This document shows positions 17,633-24,067 of a DNA stretch of 45,312 bases, in pieces. The stretch spans positions 248,538-293,849 of the forward strand of contig NZ_BMMK01000004.1 of assembly GCF_014645795.1 (NCBI RefSeq). Direction: 5' to 3'. Positions within the stretch are counted from its first letter, which is position 1. The number at the start of each line of letters is the position of its first letter. The notes under the pieces were generated by a model, which saw only the letters and a program-made list of their open reading frames with translations, did no database searches and was not told where the DNA came from. Position numbers and translations under genes: made by a program. This stretch comes from Longimycelium tulufanense (lineage in GTDB: Bacteria > Actinomycetota > Actinomycetes > Mycobacteriales > Pseudonocardiaceae).

Positions 17633-19987
17633 GTGCTATGCCACGCTTTCCGCGTGGGCGGGAAGGACCGCGGGCGCGTGCTACTGGACCGGGTGCTGGC
17701 CGGCATCCCGGCCGGCGAGTCACCTGTCACCCACGTGGCGGAACTTCCGCAGCGGATTCCGCGCACCGTCGACTGGCCGGAGTGGACGCCCTCCGAGCTG
17801 ATCTCCGCGTTGCGGGTGTGCGGTGTGGACCGTCCGTGGGTGCATCAGGTCGCCGCTGCCAATCTCGCCCGGGAGGGCCGGCACGTGGTCGTCGCGACCG
17901 GGACGGCCTCCGGCAAGTCGCTAGCGTACCAGCTCCCGGTGCTGGCGGATCTTCTCGCCGACAACAAGGCCACCGCCCTGTACCTGGCGCCGACCAAGGC
18001 TCTCGGCGCCGACCAGTTGCGGGCGGCGGCTGGTTTCGGTGTGCCCGGGGTACGGCCGGCCCCCTTCGACGGTGACACCCCTCCGGCGGAGCGGGACTGG
18101 GCGCGGGCCCACGCGCGGTGGATCTTCACCAACCCCGACATGCTGCACCGCGGGATCCTGCCCTCTCACGGACGGTGGGCAGGGTTCTTCCGCCGGCTCC
18201 GGTATGTCGTCGTCGACGAGTGCCACGCCTACCGCGGGGTGTTCGGCTCGCATGTGGCGCTGCTGCTCCGCCGGCTGCGGCGGGTGGCCCGGCGGTACGG
18301 GGCCGATCCCGTCTTCGTCCTGGCGTCGGCGACGGTGGCGGCGCCCGAGCGTTCGGCCAGCGTGCTCGCGGGGGTGGAGTGCCAGGCCGTGGTCGACGAC
18401 GGGTCGCCGCGCGGCGCCCGGACCGTCGCGCTGTGGGAGCCCCCGTTGCTGGATGAGCTCTCCGGGGAGAACGGGGCACCGGTCCGGCGTTCGGCGGGCG
18501 CGGAGGCCGCCCGGATCCTGGCCGACCTCGTGGTGGAGGGGGCACGGACCTTGGCGTTCGTCCGGTCCCGGCGCGGGGCCGAGTTCACCGCCTTGGGGGC
18601 GCGTCGGCAGCTCTCCGAAGTGGATGACGAGCTGGCGGGGCGGGTGGCCGCGTATCGGGCCGGCTACCTGCCCGAGGAACGGCGAGCGCTGGAGTCCTCG
18701 CTGGACGACGGCGCGCTCCTCGGGGTGGCGACGACCAACGCGCTGGAGCTGGGCGTGGACATCGCCGGTTTGGACGCGGTGGTGATCGCCGGCTACCCGG
18801 GCACCTTGGCTTCCTTCTGGCAGCAGGCGGGCCGGGCGGGTCGTGCCGGCGACGGCGCGCTGGTCGTCTTCGTCGCGAGGGACGACCCGCTGGACACCTA
18901 CCTCGTACACCATCCCGCCGCGGTGCTGGAGCGCCCTGTCGAAGCCACGGTCCTCGACCCGGGCAACCCTTATGTGCTCACGCCACAGCTCGCGTGTGCG
19001 GCAGCGGAACTTCCGGTCACCGATGAGGACATTGACGAGCTCGGTGGGTCAGCCGCCGCCGAGACGTTGGAGGAGCTGGCTGCGGACGGCGTTGTGCGTC
19101 GGCGTCGGACCGGTTGGTATTGGGTCGCGCGGGATCGGCCGCACGCAAGCGTCGACATTCGCGGGTCCGGCGGCGAGCAGGTCGCGGTCGTTGAGGCGGA
19201 CACCGGGCGCATGCTCGGCACGGTGGACCCGTCGTCGGCGTGCGCGACCGTCCATCCCGGAGCCGTCTACCTGCACCAGGGTGCCTCCTACGTGGTGGAC
19301 GACCTCGACCTGGACACCGGGCTCGCGCTGGTGCACGCCGAGGATCCGGAATGGACGACCTCGGCACGCGACGTCGTCGACATCCGTGTCGTCCGAACCC
19401 TCGAGGAACGCCGCTACCCCGGGGTCTCGGTGTGCCTCGGCGAGGTCGAGGTGACCACCCAGGTGGTCGGCTACCTGCGTCGCCTCCCGTCGGGCGAGAT
19501 CCTCGACCACGTGCCCTTGGACCTTCCGCCGCAGACCCTGCACACCCGCGCGGTCTGGTACACGGTCAGTGGCCCACTGCTACATGACAGCGCGCCAGGG
19601 GGCGCCGGCCTCAAGCCGGCGCACATCCCCGGCGCGCTGCATGCCGCCGAGCACGCGGCGATCGGCCTACTACCGCTCTTCGCCACCTGTGACCGCTGGG
19701 ACATCGGTGGTGTCTCCACTGCCGCACACACCGACACCGGGGAGGCGACGGTGTTCGTGCACGACGGTCATCCCGGTGGCGCCGGCTTCGCCGACCGCGG
19801 CTTCGCCGCGATTACCCCCTGGCTCACCGCGACACGGGAGGCCATCTCGTTCTGCGAGTGCCCGGCTGGGTGCCCGTCCTGTGTCCAGTCACCCAAATGC
19901 GGCAACGGAAACGAGCCGCTGGACAAGACGGGCGCGGTGGCGGTCCTGGATGTGGTGCTCCGCGCCATCACACCGGCTGGAGCCTGA
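17633..19987 (+). CDS. DEAD/DEAH-box helicase with C-terminal DUF1998-type Cys cluster (MrfA/Hrq1-like)
   Basis: A protein of up to 784 residues. Superfamily 2 helicase motifs are clear: Walker A ATGTASGKS, APTKALGADQ, Walker B DECH in VVVDECHAYRG, motif III SAT in LASATV, and motif VI QQAGRAGRAG. The C-terminus has 'HDGHPGGAGFADRGF' and a four-Cys zinc site (FCECPAGCPSCVQSPKCGNGNEPLDK), the arrangement of DUF1998 helicases such as MrfA, a repair helicase. In actinobacteria this gene typically neighbours topA and the Tad cluster, as here. The start is uncertain: GTG at 17633, or a downstream GTG at about 17680. It overlaps the convergent Prim-Pol gene by 20 bp. Confidence 0.9.
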   Translation: MLCHAFRVGGKDRGRVLLDRVLAGIPAGESPVTHVAELPQRIPRTVDWPEWTPSELISALRVCGVDRPWVHQVAAANLAREGRHVVVATGTASGKSLAYQLPVLADLLADNKATALYLAPTKALGADQLRAAAGFGVPGVRPAPFDGDTPPAERDWARAHARWIFTNPDMLHRGILPSHGRWAGFFRRLRYVVVDECHAYRGVFGSHVALLLRRLRRVARRYGADPVFVLASATVAAPERSASVLAGVECQAVVDDGSPRGARTVALWEPPLLDELSGENGAPVRRSAGAEAARILADLVVEGARTLAFVRSRRGAEFTALGARRQLSEVDDELAGRVAAYRAGYLPEERRALESSLDDGALLGVATTNALELGVDIAGLDAVVIAGYPGTLASFWQQAGRAGRAGDGALVVFVARDDPLDTYLVHHPAAVLERPVEATVLDPGNPYVLTPQLACAAAELPVTDEDIDELGGSAAAETLEELAADGVVRRRRTGWYWVARDRPHASVDIRGSGGEQVAVVEADTGRMLGTVDPSSACATVHPGAVYLHQGASYVVDDLDLDTGLALVHAEDPEWTTSARDVVDIRVVRTLEERRYPGVSVCLGEVEVTTQVVGYLRRLPSGEILDHVPLDLPPQTLHTRAVWYTVSGPLLHDSAPGGAGLKPAHIPGALHAAEHAAIGLLPLFATCDRWDIGGVSTAAHTDTGEATVFVHDGHPGGAGFADRGFAAITPWLTATREAISFCECPAGCPSCVQSPKCGNGNEPLDKTGAVAVLDVVLRAITPAGA

Positions 19988-20609
19988 CCCCCTGCGGGCT
20001 CGCCCCGCGCGCGGCGGCGCCCTGGATCGCCTCGTCGTGCACGGCCGCGAGCAACGCGTCCCGCACGATGTGCGGGTGCGGCAGCTCCCAGTTGCACACC
20101 TGCGGCTTGACCCGCCAGTGCACCACGCCGTGCTGGAAAGGCGACGGCGGCAGGGGAATCCAGCTTCCCTTGCTGTGCAGGGTGATGCCCTCGTAGCTCG
20201 ACAACTCCGCACCCAGTCCGAGGCCGGGTTCCATCAGGAAGAGCCACTGTCCGGTCGGCGTCGCCGCGATGGGCACGGGAACGCCCGCAGCGCGCAGGGC
20301 TGCCGCGGCGCGCCGGCCGAGCTCGCTGCCCACTTCGACCGCATCGACCACGTGGCCGGTGGCGACCAACAACGTGTACTGCCGGCCATTCCAGCAGCTC
20401 GCCACCTGGTCGGGCTCCATGCCGACACGCCTGGCCCAGTCCTGGTACACCGGAACCGGCCCTTCGTTCTGAGCCCCGTTTCGGCCCGCCCAGCGGGCTC
20501 CCGCCGGATAGGTACCGGGCAGCACCGGCCAACCGCGCCAGGCCAACCCGATGGCCTCGGCACGCAGCTCGATGCGGAACGCCCCGCGCCAACTATCCGA
20601 CCAATCCAT
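19968..20609 (-). CDS. bifunctional DNA primase/polymerase (Prim-Pol) domain protein
   Basis: A 213-residue stand-alone protein resembling the N-terminal Prim-Pol domain found in plasmid and phage replication proteins, and as single-domain proteins in actinobacteria. Recognisable pieces are 'AIGLAWRGWPVLPGTYP', 'NGRQYTLLVATGHVVDAVEVGSELGRRAAAALRAAGVPVPI' and 'LHSKGSWIPLPPSPFQHGVVHWRV'. The catalytic acidic pair is less clear than in active enzymes. ATG 20609 has AGGAGG 10-15 bases upstream. A longer frame to 20639 exists. The role is unknown; there is no helicase domain attached. Confidence 0.8.
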   Translation of the reverse strand: MDWSDSWRGAFRIELRAEAIGLAWRGWPVLPGTYPAGARWAGRNGAQNEGPVPVYQDWARRVGMEPDQVASCWNGRQYTLLVATGHVVDAVEVGSELGRRAAAALRAAGVPVPIAATPTGQWLFLMEPGLGLGAELSSYEGITLHSKGSWIPLPPSPFQHGVVHWRVKPQVCNWELPHPHIVRDALLAAVHDEAIQGAAARGASPQGVRLQPV

Positions 20610-21567
20610 CTCCAGTCGCCTCCTCTGCTCGGCAGGCACGGTTCCGTGCCGTCACCCAATCAACGGCACCGGGCGGGTGGTGAGTGATGCCGAGTCGACA
20701 ACCGGTCGCTACGGAACGGTGAACGAGGCTTCCCGGGATCGGGCGACCGAACGGTCCCATGCGGTCGGGCCTGTTGTGACTGAGCGCACCGCCCGGTCCG
20801 GTGGCCGTTCGGCGCTGGTGGACGACCGCTCGTCGCTGGTGCGGGTTGTCGGGCCGGGTGGCCGTGTTGTCTGTCGGGTTGCGGGAGCTGAGGCGCGGGG
20901 GGCGCGCTTGGTGACGGGCCGGATGTTGGTCGAGGCTTGGGTAAGTGGTGCGGCCTGGCGGTAGCTGGGCGTTCGACCTTGGTCCACTCGTGCCGGTCGA
21001 GGTCGCCGGAGGCTGCGGTGCGAGCGACAGGGTCGCTTGGTAGGACCCGGCCTGGCTGGAACTGCTGGTTCAGGGGCGCTGGGGCGGGGCTGGGGCTGCT
21101 GGGGCCGAGTTGGGCAGTGGAGCGGTTGAGTCAGCGCGTGTGCGGCGCGTTTGTTGAAAGACTCGGCCTTTGTGGGTGGTGGCGTCGCTTCTCTCTCCCC
21201 CTGCTCGGCTACGGTCGGGCACAGGATGAGGTGTGGGCATGCTTGGGCCGCCCGGGTGGCAGGCTGGCATACTTGACAGCCTGCCACCGGGCTACCGTTG
21301 TTGTTTCCGTTTGTGGCAACTCCTTTCTGGCCCTGGTGGGCCGGTTGGCGTCATGGTTTGTGGCGGCGTCCCCGTTCCCCACTGGACCCCCACACACTTA
21401 TCCCCAGTTTTTGCCGCCATTCCCCGTCTCCTCGTGGAGACGACCTTTGCGGCAGTCACGCCGCATCCTGGGGTGGATGGGTTGCGTGACCGGTGCGCCC
21501 GAGTCAGATCACCTCCTTTCGTTGTTCGGGCGCTGGCCCTTGTGGCGGCGCGCGGGCGCGTTTGAGG
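20610..21567. other. long gene-poor stretch between Prim-Pol gene and Tad genes
   Basis: Nearly 960 bases, unusually long for this compact region. Minus-strand frames (for example 20709-21287) give Pro/Arg/Thr/Ser-rich translations without domains, and plus-strand frames are similar, so I accept none. It is notably G+T-rich on the plus strand. A strong hairpin lies at 21250-21292. This may be the eroded remains of a gene lost from the cluster. Confidence 0.5.
21250..21292. terminator. hairpin downstream of the Tad genes
   Basis: Arms GGTGGCAGGCTG (21255-21266) and CAGCCTGCCACC (21277-21288), 12 bp perfect, extended by a further GC-rich stretch with a one-base bulge. Followed on the plus strand by a T-rich stretch. 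It lies about 280 bases beyond the last minus-strand Tad gene. Possible bidirectional terminator. Confidence 0.5.
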
Positions 21568-21918
21568 TCAGGGATCGGTGGGGCCCGCACGCGAGCGGGC
21601 GTGGACCGCGGCGAAGTTGGCGAGTGGACCGTTCGGCTTGGCGGTGACCTCGACCAGGGCGTCCCATTGCTCGAGCCGGCAGCTGGCCAGGTTGGTGCGC
21701 ATGCGGTCCGTGATCCAGCGGGCGTGGGCACAGGCGTGCTCGGGTCCGGAGAGGGCATGGGCCGCCGCGGCCAGAGCGGCGAGGTCGGCCGCGCTTTCGG
21801 CCCGGCGTCTAGTCGTGACAGCGATGGCGAGCTGGATGACGAGAGCCGTGATGAGCAGTAGCGCGAGCACCGCCGTGGCCGCGAGGACGGTCGCGGTGCC
21901 GCGGTCGTTGTCCGTCAT
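21568..21918 (-). CDS. TadG-like protein of the helicase/secretion neighbourhood (Rv3654c-like)
   Basis: A 116-residue membrane protein. The N-terminus has MTDNDRGTATVLAAT, one long hydrophobic helix (LALLLITALVIQLAIAV) and 'RRRAESAADLAALAAA', the pattern of TadE/TadG-like pseudopilin-type proteins (Flp pilus assembly), with two Cys in the periplasmic part. ATG 21918 overlaps the stop of the upstream TadE-like gene by four bases (ATGA). Its position near a DUF1998 helicase and topA matches the conserved actinobacterial cluster. Confidence 0.85.
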   Translation of the reverse strand: MTDNDRGTATVLAATAVLALLLITALVIQLAIAVTTRRRAESAADLAALAAAAHALSGPEHACAHARWITDRMRTNLASCRLEQWDALVEVTAKPNGPLANFAAVHARSRAGPTDP

Positions 21919-22313
21919 TCCGTGCCTCCCTGTGGGGTTCCGGGTTCCAGTACTGCGTATGCCTCGGCGCGGATGGTCAGGCCGGGCAGGAGTGGGCTGG
22001 GCTGGTCGGTGACTTCGACGCGAACCGTGTCGCCCTCGGTGTGCAGGGCGAGGTGGGCTCCCTTGGGAGCGATTTGCTGGACGGCCTCCGGGGCGCGGTC
22101 CGCTTCGCCGCGCGCGGCCAGCCGGGCTGCTTCGCGGGCCGCGTCGGTGCATCTCAGTTGAGAGAGGACCGCGGCGACCCCGGCAAGAGCGAGGGCGAGC
22201 ACGATGACGACTGCGCAGACCCCGAGAGCAGCCTCCACGGTGACGGCGCCCTTGTCGCCTCGCAGTCGACGCGCTCGTTGGCCAGTTGCTGCGGCCCGGC
22301 TGGCCGGCGGCAT
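21915..22313 (-). CDS. TadE-like minor pseudopilin
   Basis: A 132-residue membrane protein. 'RGDKGAVTVEAALGVCAVVIVLALALAGVAAVLSQLRCTDAAREAARLAARGE' is the TadE signature: a class III-like pilin N-terminus with Val-Glu-Ala, a hydrophobic helix, and then the D-A-A-R-E-A-A-R motif. It starts at ATG 22313, sharing one base with the stop of the truncated DUF4244 gene (TGATG). The frame continues upstream but in a different reading of that pilin gene. It is expected to work in Flp/Tad pilus assembly together with a TadA ATPase, which is missing here. Confidence 0.85.
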   Translation of the reverse strand: MPPASRAAATGQRARRLRGDKGAVTVEAALGVCAVVIVLALALAGVAAVLSQLRCTDAAREAARLAARGEADRAPEAVQQIAPKGAHLALHTEGDTVRVEVTDQPSPLLPGLTIRAEAYAVLEPGTPQGGTE

Positions 22314-22441
22314 CAGAAGCTCACCGACAGGGCGCGTTCGACGAGCGACGTTAGTGCGGAGACGATTCCGTCCCCCGTGACCACGGCGTAGAGCACGGCG
22401 GCGAAGGCGGCTGCGGCGATGGTGCCGATGGCGTACGCGCA
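22313..22441 (-). pseudogene. 3' remnant of DUF4244 (Flp pilin-like) gene
   Basis: Read on the minus strand, codons from about 22438 to the TGA at 22313-22315 give AYAIGTIAAAAFAAVLYAVV, then TGDGIVSALTSLVERALSVSF. This is the C-terminal half of a DUF4244 / Flp pilin-like protein, where the family normally has T-A-E-Y-A-V-G-T. The match stops at the Glu-Tyr junction, and the bases beyond 22441 bear no relation to it. The N-terminus, the ribosome binding site and the upstream tadA/B/C genes are all absent from the window. This is a clean left boundary for the accessory DNA. Confidence 0.8.
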
Positions 22442-22762
22442 AGTTCAGCTTTAGCAACAGCCAGCCTCTTGGGGATTTTGCCTGGTCAGCCCACTACTTG
22501 GGCTCGGCTGCTCCCGGCTTGGCTGACCTGACCTGATGCCGCTCCGACCAGGGAACCCCTCAGACGAACGGATACGTCTGAGGGGTTCCTGTCTCCTCCC
22601 CGACCCCGTGAACCCTCCGAGTAGGCATCTCAGCCCCAGAGAGCCACTGCCAGGCTGGTTTCAGCATGTCTTCGCCCCCAGTTGAAGCCATGCTGGGCGT
22701 GAACGGGGGAGTCCGATTTTCACTGGTCCTATCCGATAGACAGCGGCCGATGCCAACAGCGG
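22442..22762. other. junction region without genes
   Basis: About 320 bases directly right of the broken pilin gene. It holds the hairpin at 22552-22589 and a CAGCATG/CATGCTG inverted repeat near 22660-22700. No coding frame is convincing. This is where one arm of an attachment site or a deletion scar would be expected. Confidence 0.5.
22552..22589 (-). terminator. strong hairpin after the immunity gene
   Basis: Perfect 15-bp arms GGAACCCCTCAGACG (22552-22566) and its complement (22575-22589) with an 8-base loop. It lies about 170 bases beyond the stop of the Imm1 gene on the minus strand, and probably ends the toxin-immunity transcript. No U-run. Confidence 0.6.
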
Positions 22763-23191
22763 CTACGGAAGAAGGACCATGTTCCATTCCACACCTGGGT
22801 CGGGGCACCAGGCCGCGCACGAGGGACGTTGTCCTGTATCCAGGTATTCCTGCACCCCGGCTCGCACCGTCTCCAGGGGTACCTCAACCTCACTGGGTGC
22901 GGAGAATGGATGGCCGGGGAAGTAGTAGGCGGTTGTGCCGTGGCGGGGCTGTTCGGCGCGGGTCCAGAAGATTCCCGCGTCATCGACGTACTGGAGGAAC
23001 CCGTGGCCGTTCTTGCCAACGCCGATGACGACCTGGTGGCGCCCATCATTCTCGGTGGACGGGGCGAAGCCCAGGGACAGGCCGATCTCGACGTCGGCGG
23101 TTCTTGCGATCAGTCGATCGATGACCTCGGTGAGTTCGGCCTGGGTGGTGACGGGGATGGTGCCTTGCTGGTCGAACGCTTCGAGGGTCAT
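22763..23191 (-). CDS. Imm1-family immunity protein
   Basis: A 142-residue acidic soluble protein. The stretch GFLQYVDDAGIFWTRAE, the motif AYYFPGHPFSAPSEVEVPLE and the final 'VQEYLDTGQRPSCAAW' are the family pattern of Imm1 (Y-x-x-x-G-H-x-x-x-x-P, then V-P-L-E). Imm1 proteins bind and neutralise deaminase and other polymorphic toxins. ATG 23191 overlaps the toxin stop by four bases (ATGA), so toxin and antidote are translationally coupled with the immunity gene downstream. The frame stays open to 23530 inside the toxin gene, but that translation is Arg/His-rich shadow. Confidence 0.88.
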   Translation of the reverse strand: MTLEAFDQQGTIPVTTQAELTEVIDRLIARTADVEIGLSLGFAPSTENDGRHQVVIGVGKNGHGFLQYVDDAGIFWTRAEQPRHGTTAYYFPGHPFSAPSEVEVPLETVRAGVQEYLDTGQRPSCAAWCPDPGVEWNMVLLP

Positions 23192-23706
23192 GGCGGTGTG
23201 GCTCCTCCGGTGTAGGTGATGCGGCGCGGATTGCCGTGTTCGTCGTAGTCCCACACGGTTAGCCGGTAGCCGGCGGGAAGGATCAGGGGTAGCAGGTCTT
23301 TGCAACCGTATCCCCAGGGGCCTCGGCTCTCGCAGGTCTTGTTGTTGATGACGATTGTGGCCTCTCTGATGCCGTCGCGGGCCATGCGTGCGGCGACTTT
23401 GGTTTCGACATGATCTACCGCCATCGGTGTTCGCTTCATGCCGCGGTCGGCTAGCAGCTTGGCAGCGTGGTTTGCGTCCGCGTCGCGGCCACTCACCATG
23501 GAGCGGGTGGCGCCGTCGGGTGTAATCCACCGGCTGTGGGTCTTGGCACCCGTGCCCGAGGTGACTCGGGGTGGAAGGTCGCTGTCCCAGAGCCGCCGGG
23601 CCTCATCGAGTCCAATGCGGTGGTCAGGGAATCGGTCGTGGTGCGGCAGTGGACTCGCCGACTGCTCCCGTGGTCTTTGCGGTGTCTGACTGCTAGCGAA
23701 ATCCAC
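23188..23706 (-). CDS. SCP1.201/DddA-like cytosine deaminase toxin
   Basis: A 172-residue stand-alone protein of the deaminase superfamily. The C-terminal catalytic domain shows the His-x-Glu motif (His99, Glu101 in DHVETKVAARMARDGI), the strand 'ATIVINN', zinc-binding Cys125 and Cys135, then 'LLPLILPAGYRLTVW', which together are the SCP1.201-like pattern. The best-known relative, DddA, deaminates cytosine in double-stranded DNA. The first 60 residues are a low-complexity polar leader; no export or pre-toxin domain is fused. Cys125 and Cys135 are nine residues apart, wider than the usual spacing. GTG 23706 overlaps the small helical gene upstream by 14 bases. Confidence 0.88.
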   Translation of the reverse strand: MDFASSQTPQRPREQSASPLPHHDRFPDHRIGLDEARRLWDSDLPPRVTSGTGAKTHSRWITPDGATRSMVSGRDADANHAAKLLADRGMKRTPMAVDHVETKVAARMARDGIREATIVINNKTCESRGPWGYGCKDLLPLILPAGYRLTVWDYDEHGNPRRITYTGGATPP

Positions 23707-23959
23707 CGCCGCCCATGGCGGCTTGGAGGTGGGCGATACGTTCGTCGAGTTGTTGGGCGAGTTGGGCGCAGCCTTGGAGGGCGGTCTCGAACCCGCCGCG
23801 GGTGTGTTCCAGTAGGCCGGCGAGGTTGTCGGTGACGCCGGCCTGGGCTAACTGGCCGCTGATCTGTTCCAGGATCTGTAAGCCATGTTGCGCAATTCCT
23901 TGGGGAACGTTGTCCTTGGCGGCCATGAGGTTCTGAAGGGCTTCTTCCATGCTGCTCAC
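23693..23959 (-). CDS. small helical protein upstream of the deaminase (WXG100-like hairpin)
   Basis: An 88-residue, all-helical, soluble protein (SSMEEALQNLMAAKDNV ... LLEHTRGGFETALQ ... LAQQLDERIAHLQAAMGGGGFR). It looks like two long helices joined by a short turn, the size of an ESX/WXG100 protein, although no Trp-x-Gly is present. I recall DUF6244-like proteins in this position beside SCP1.201 deaminases, but this is not certain. The start is GTG 23959 with GGAG at good spacing; ATG 23950 is also possible. The overlap with the toxin gene suggests the two products work together, for example in export or in holding the toxin. Confidence 0.75.
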   Translation of the reverse strand: MSSMEEALQNLMAAKDNVPQGIAQHGLQILEQISGQLAQAGVTDNLAGLLEHTRGGFETALQGCAQLAQQLDERIAHLQAAMGGGGFR

Positions 23960-24067
23960 GGGAATTCTCCTTGGTCACGATTATTTTTGGGCGTGGAGGT
24001 GTTGGACGTCGATGGTGACGTGGTTGCTGCGTGAGGCGGATAACGTCGAGGTAGGACAGTGGCGGCT

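Noticed and set aside
20709-21287. 192-codon minus-strand frame
   Set aside because: Pro/Arg/Thr/Ser-rich without a ribosome binding site or family resemblance; treated as intergenic.
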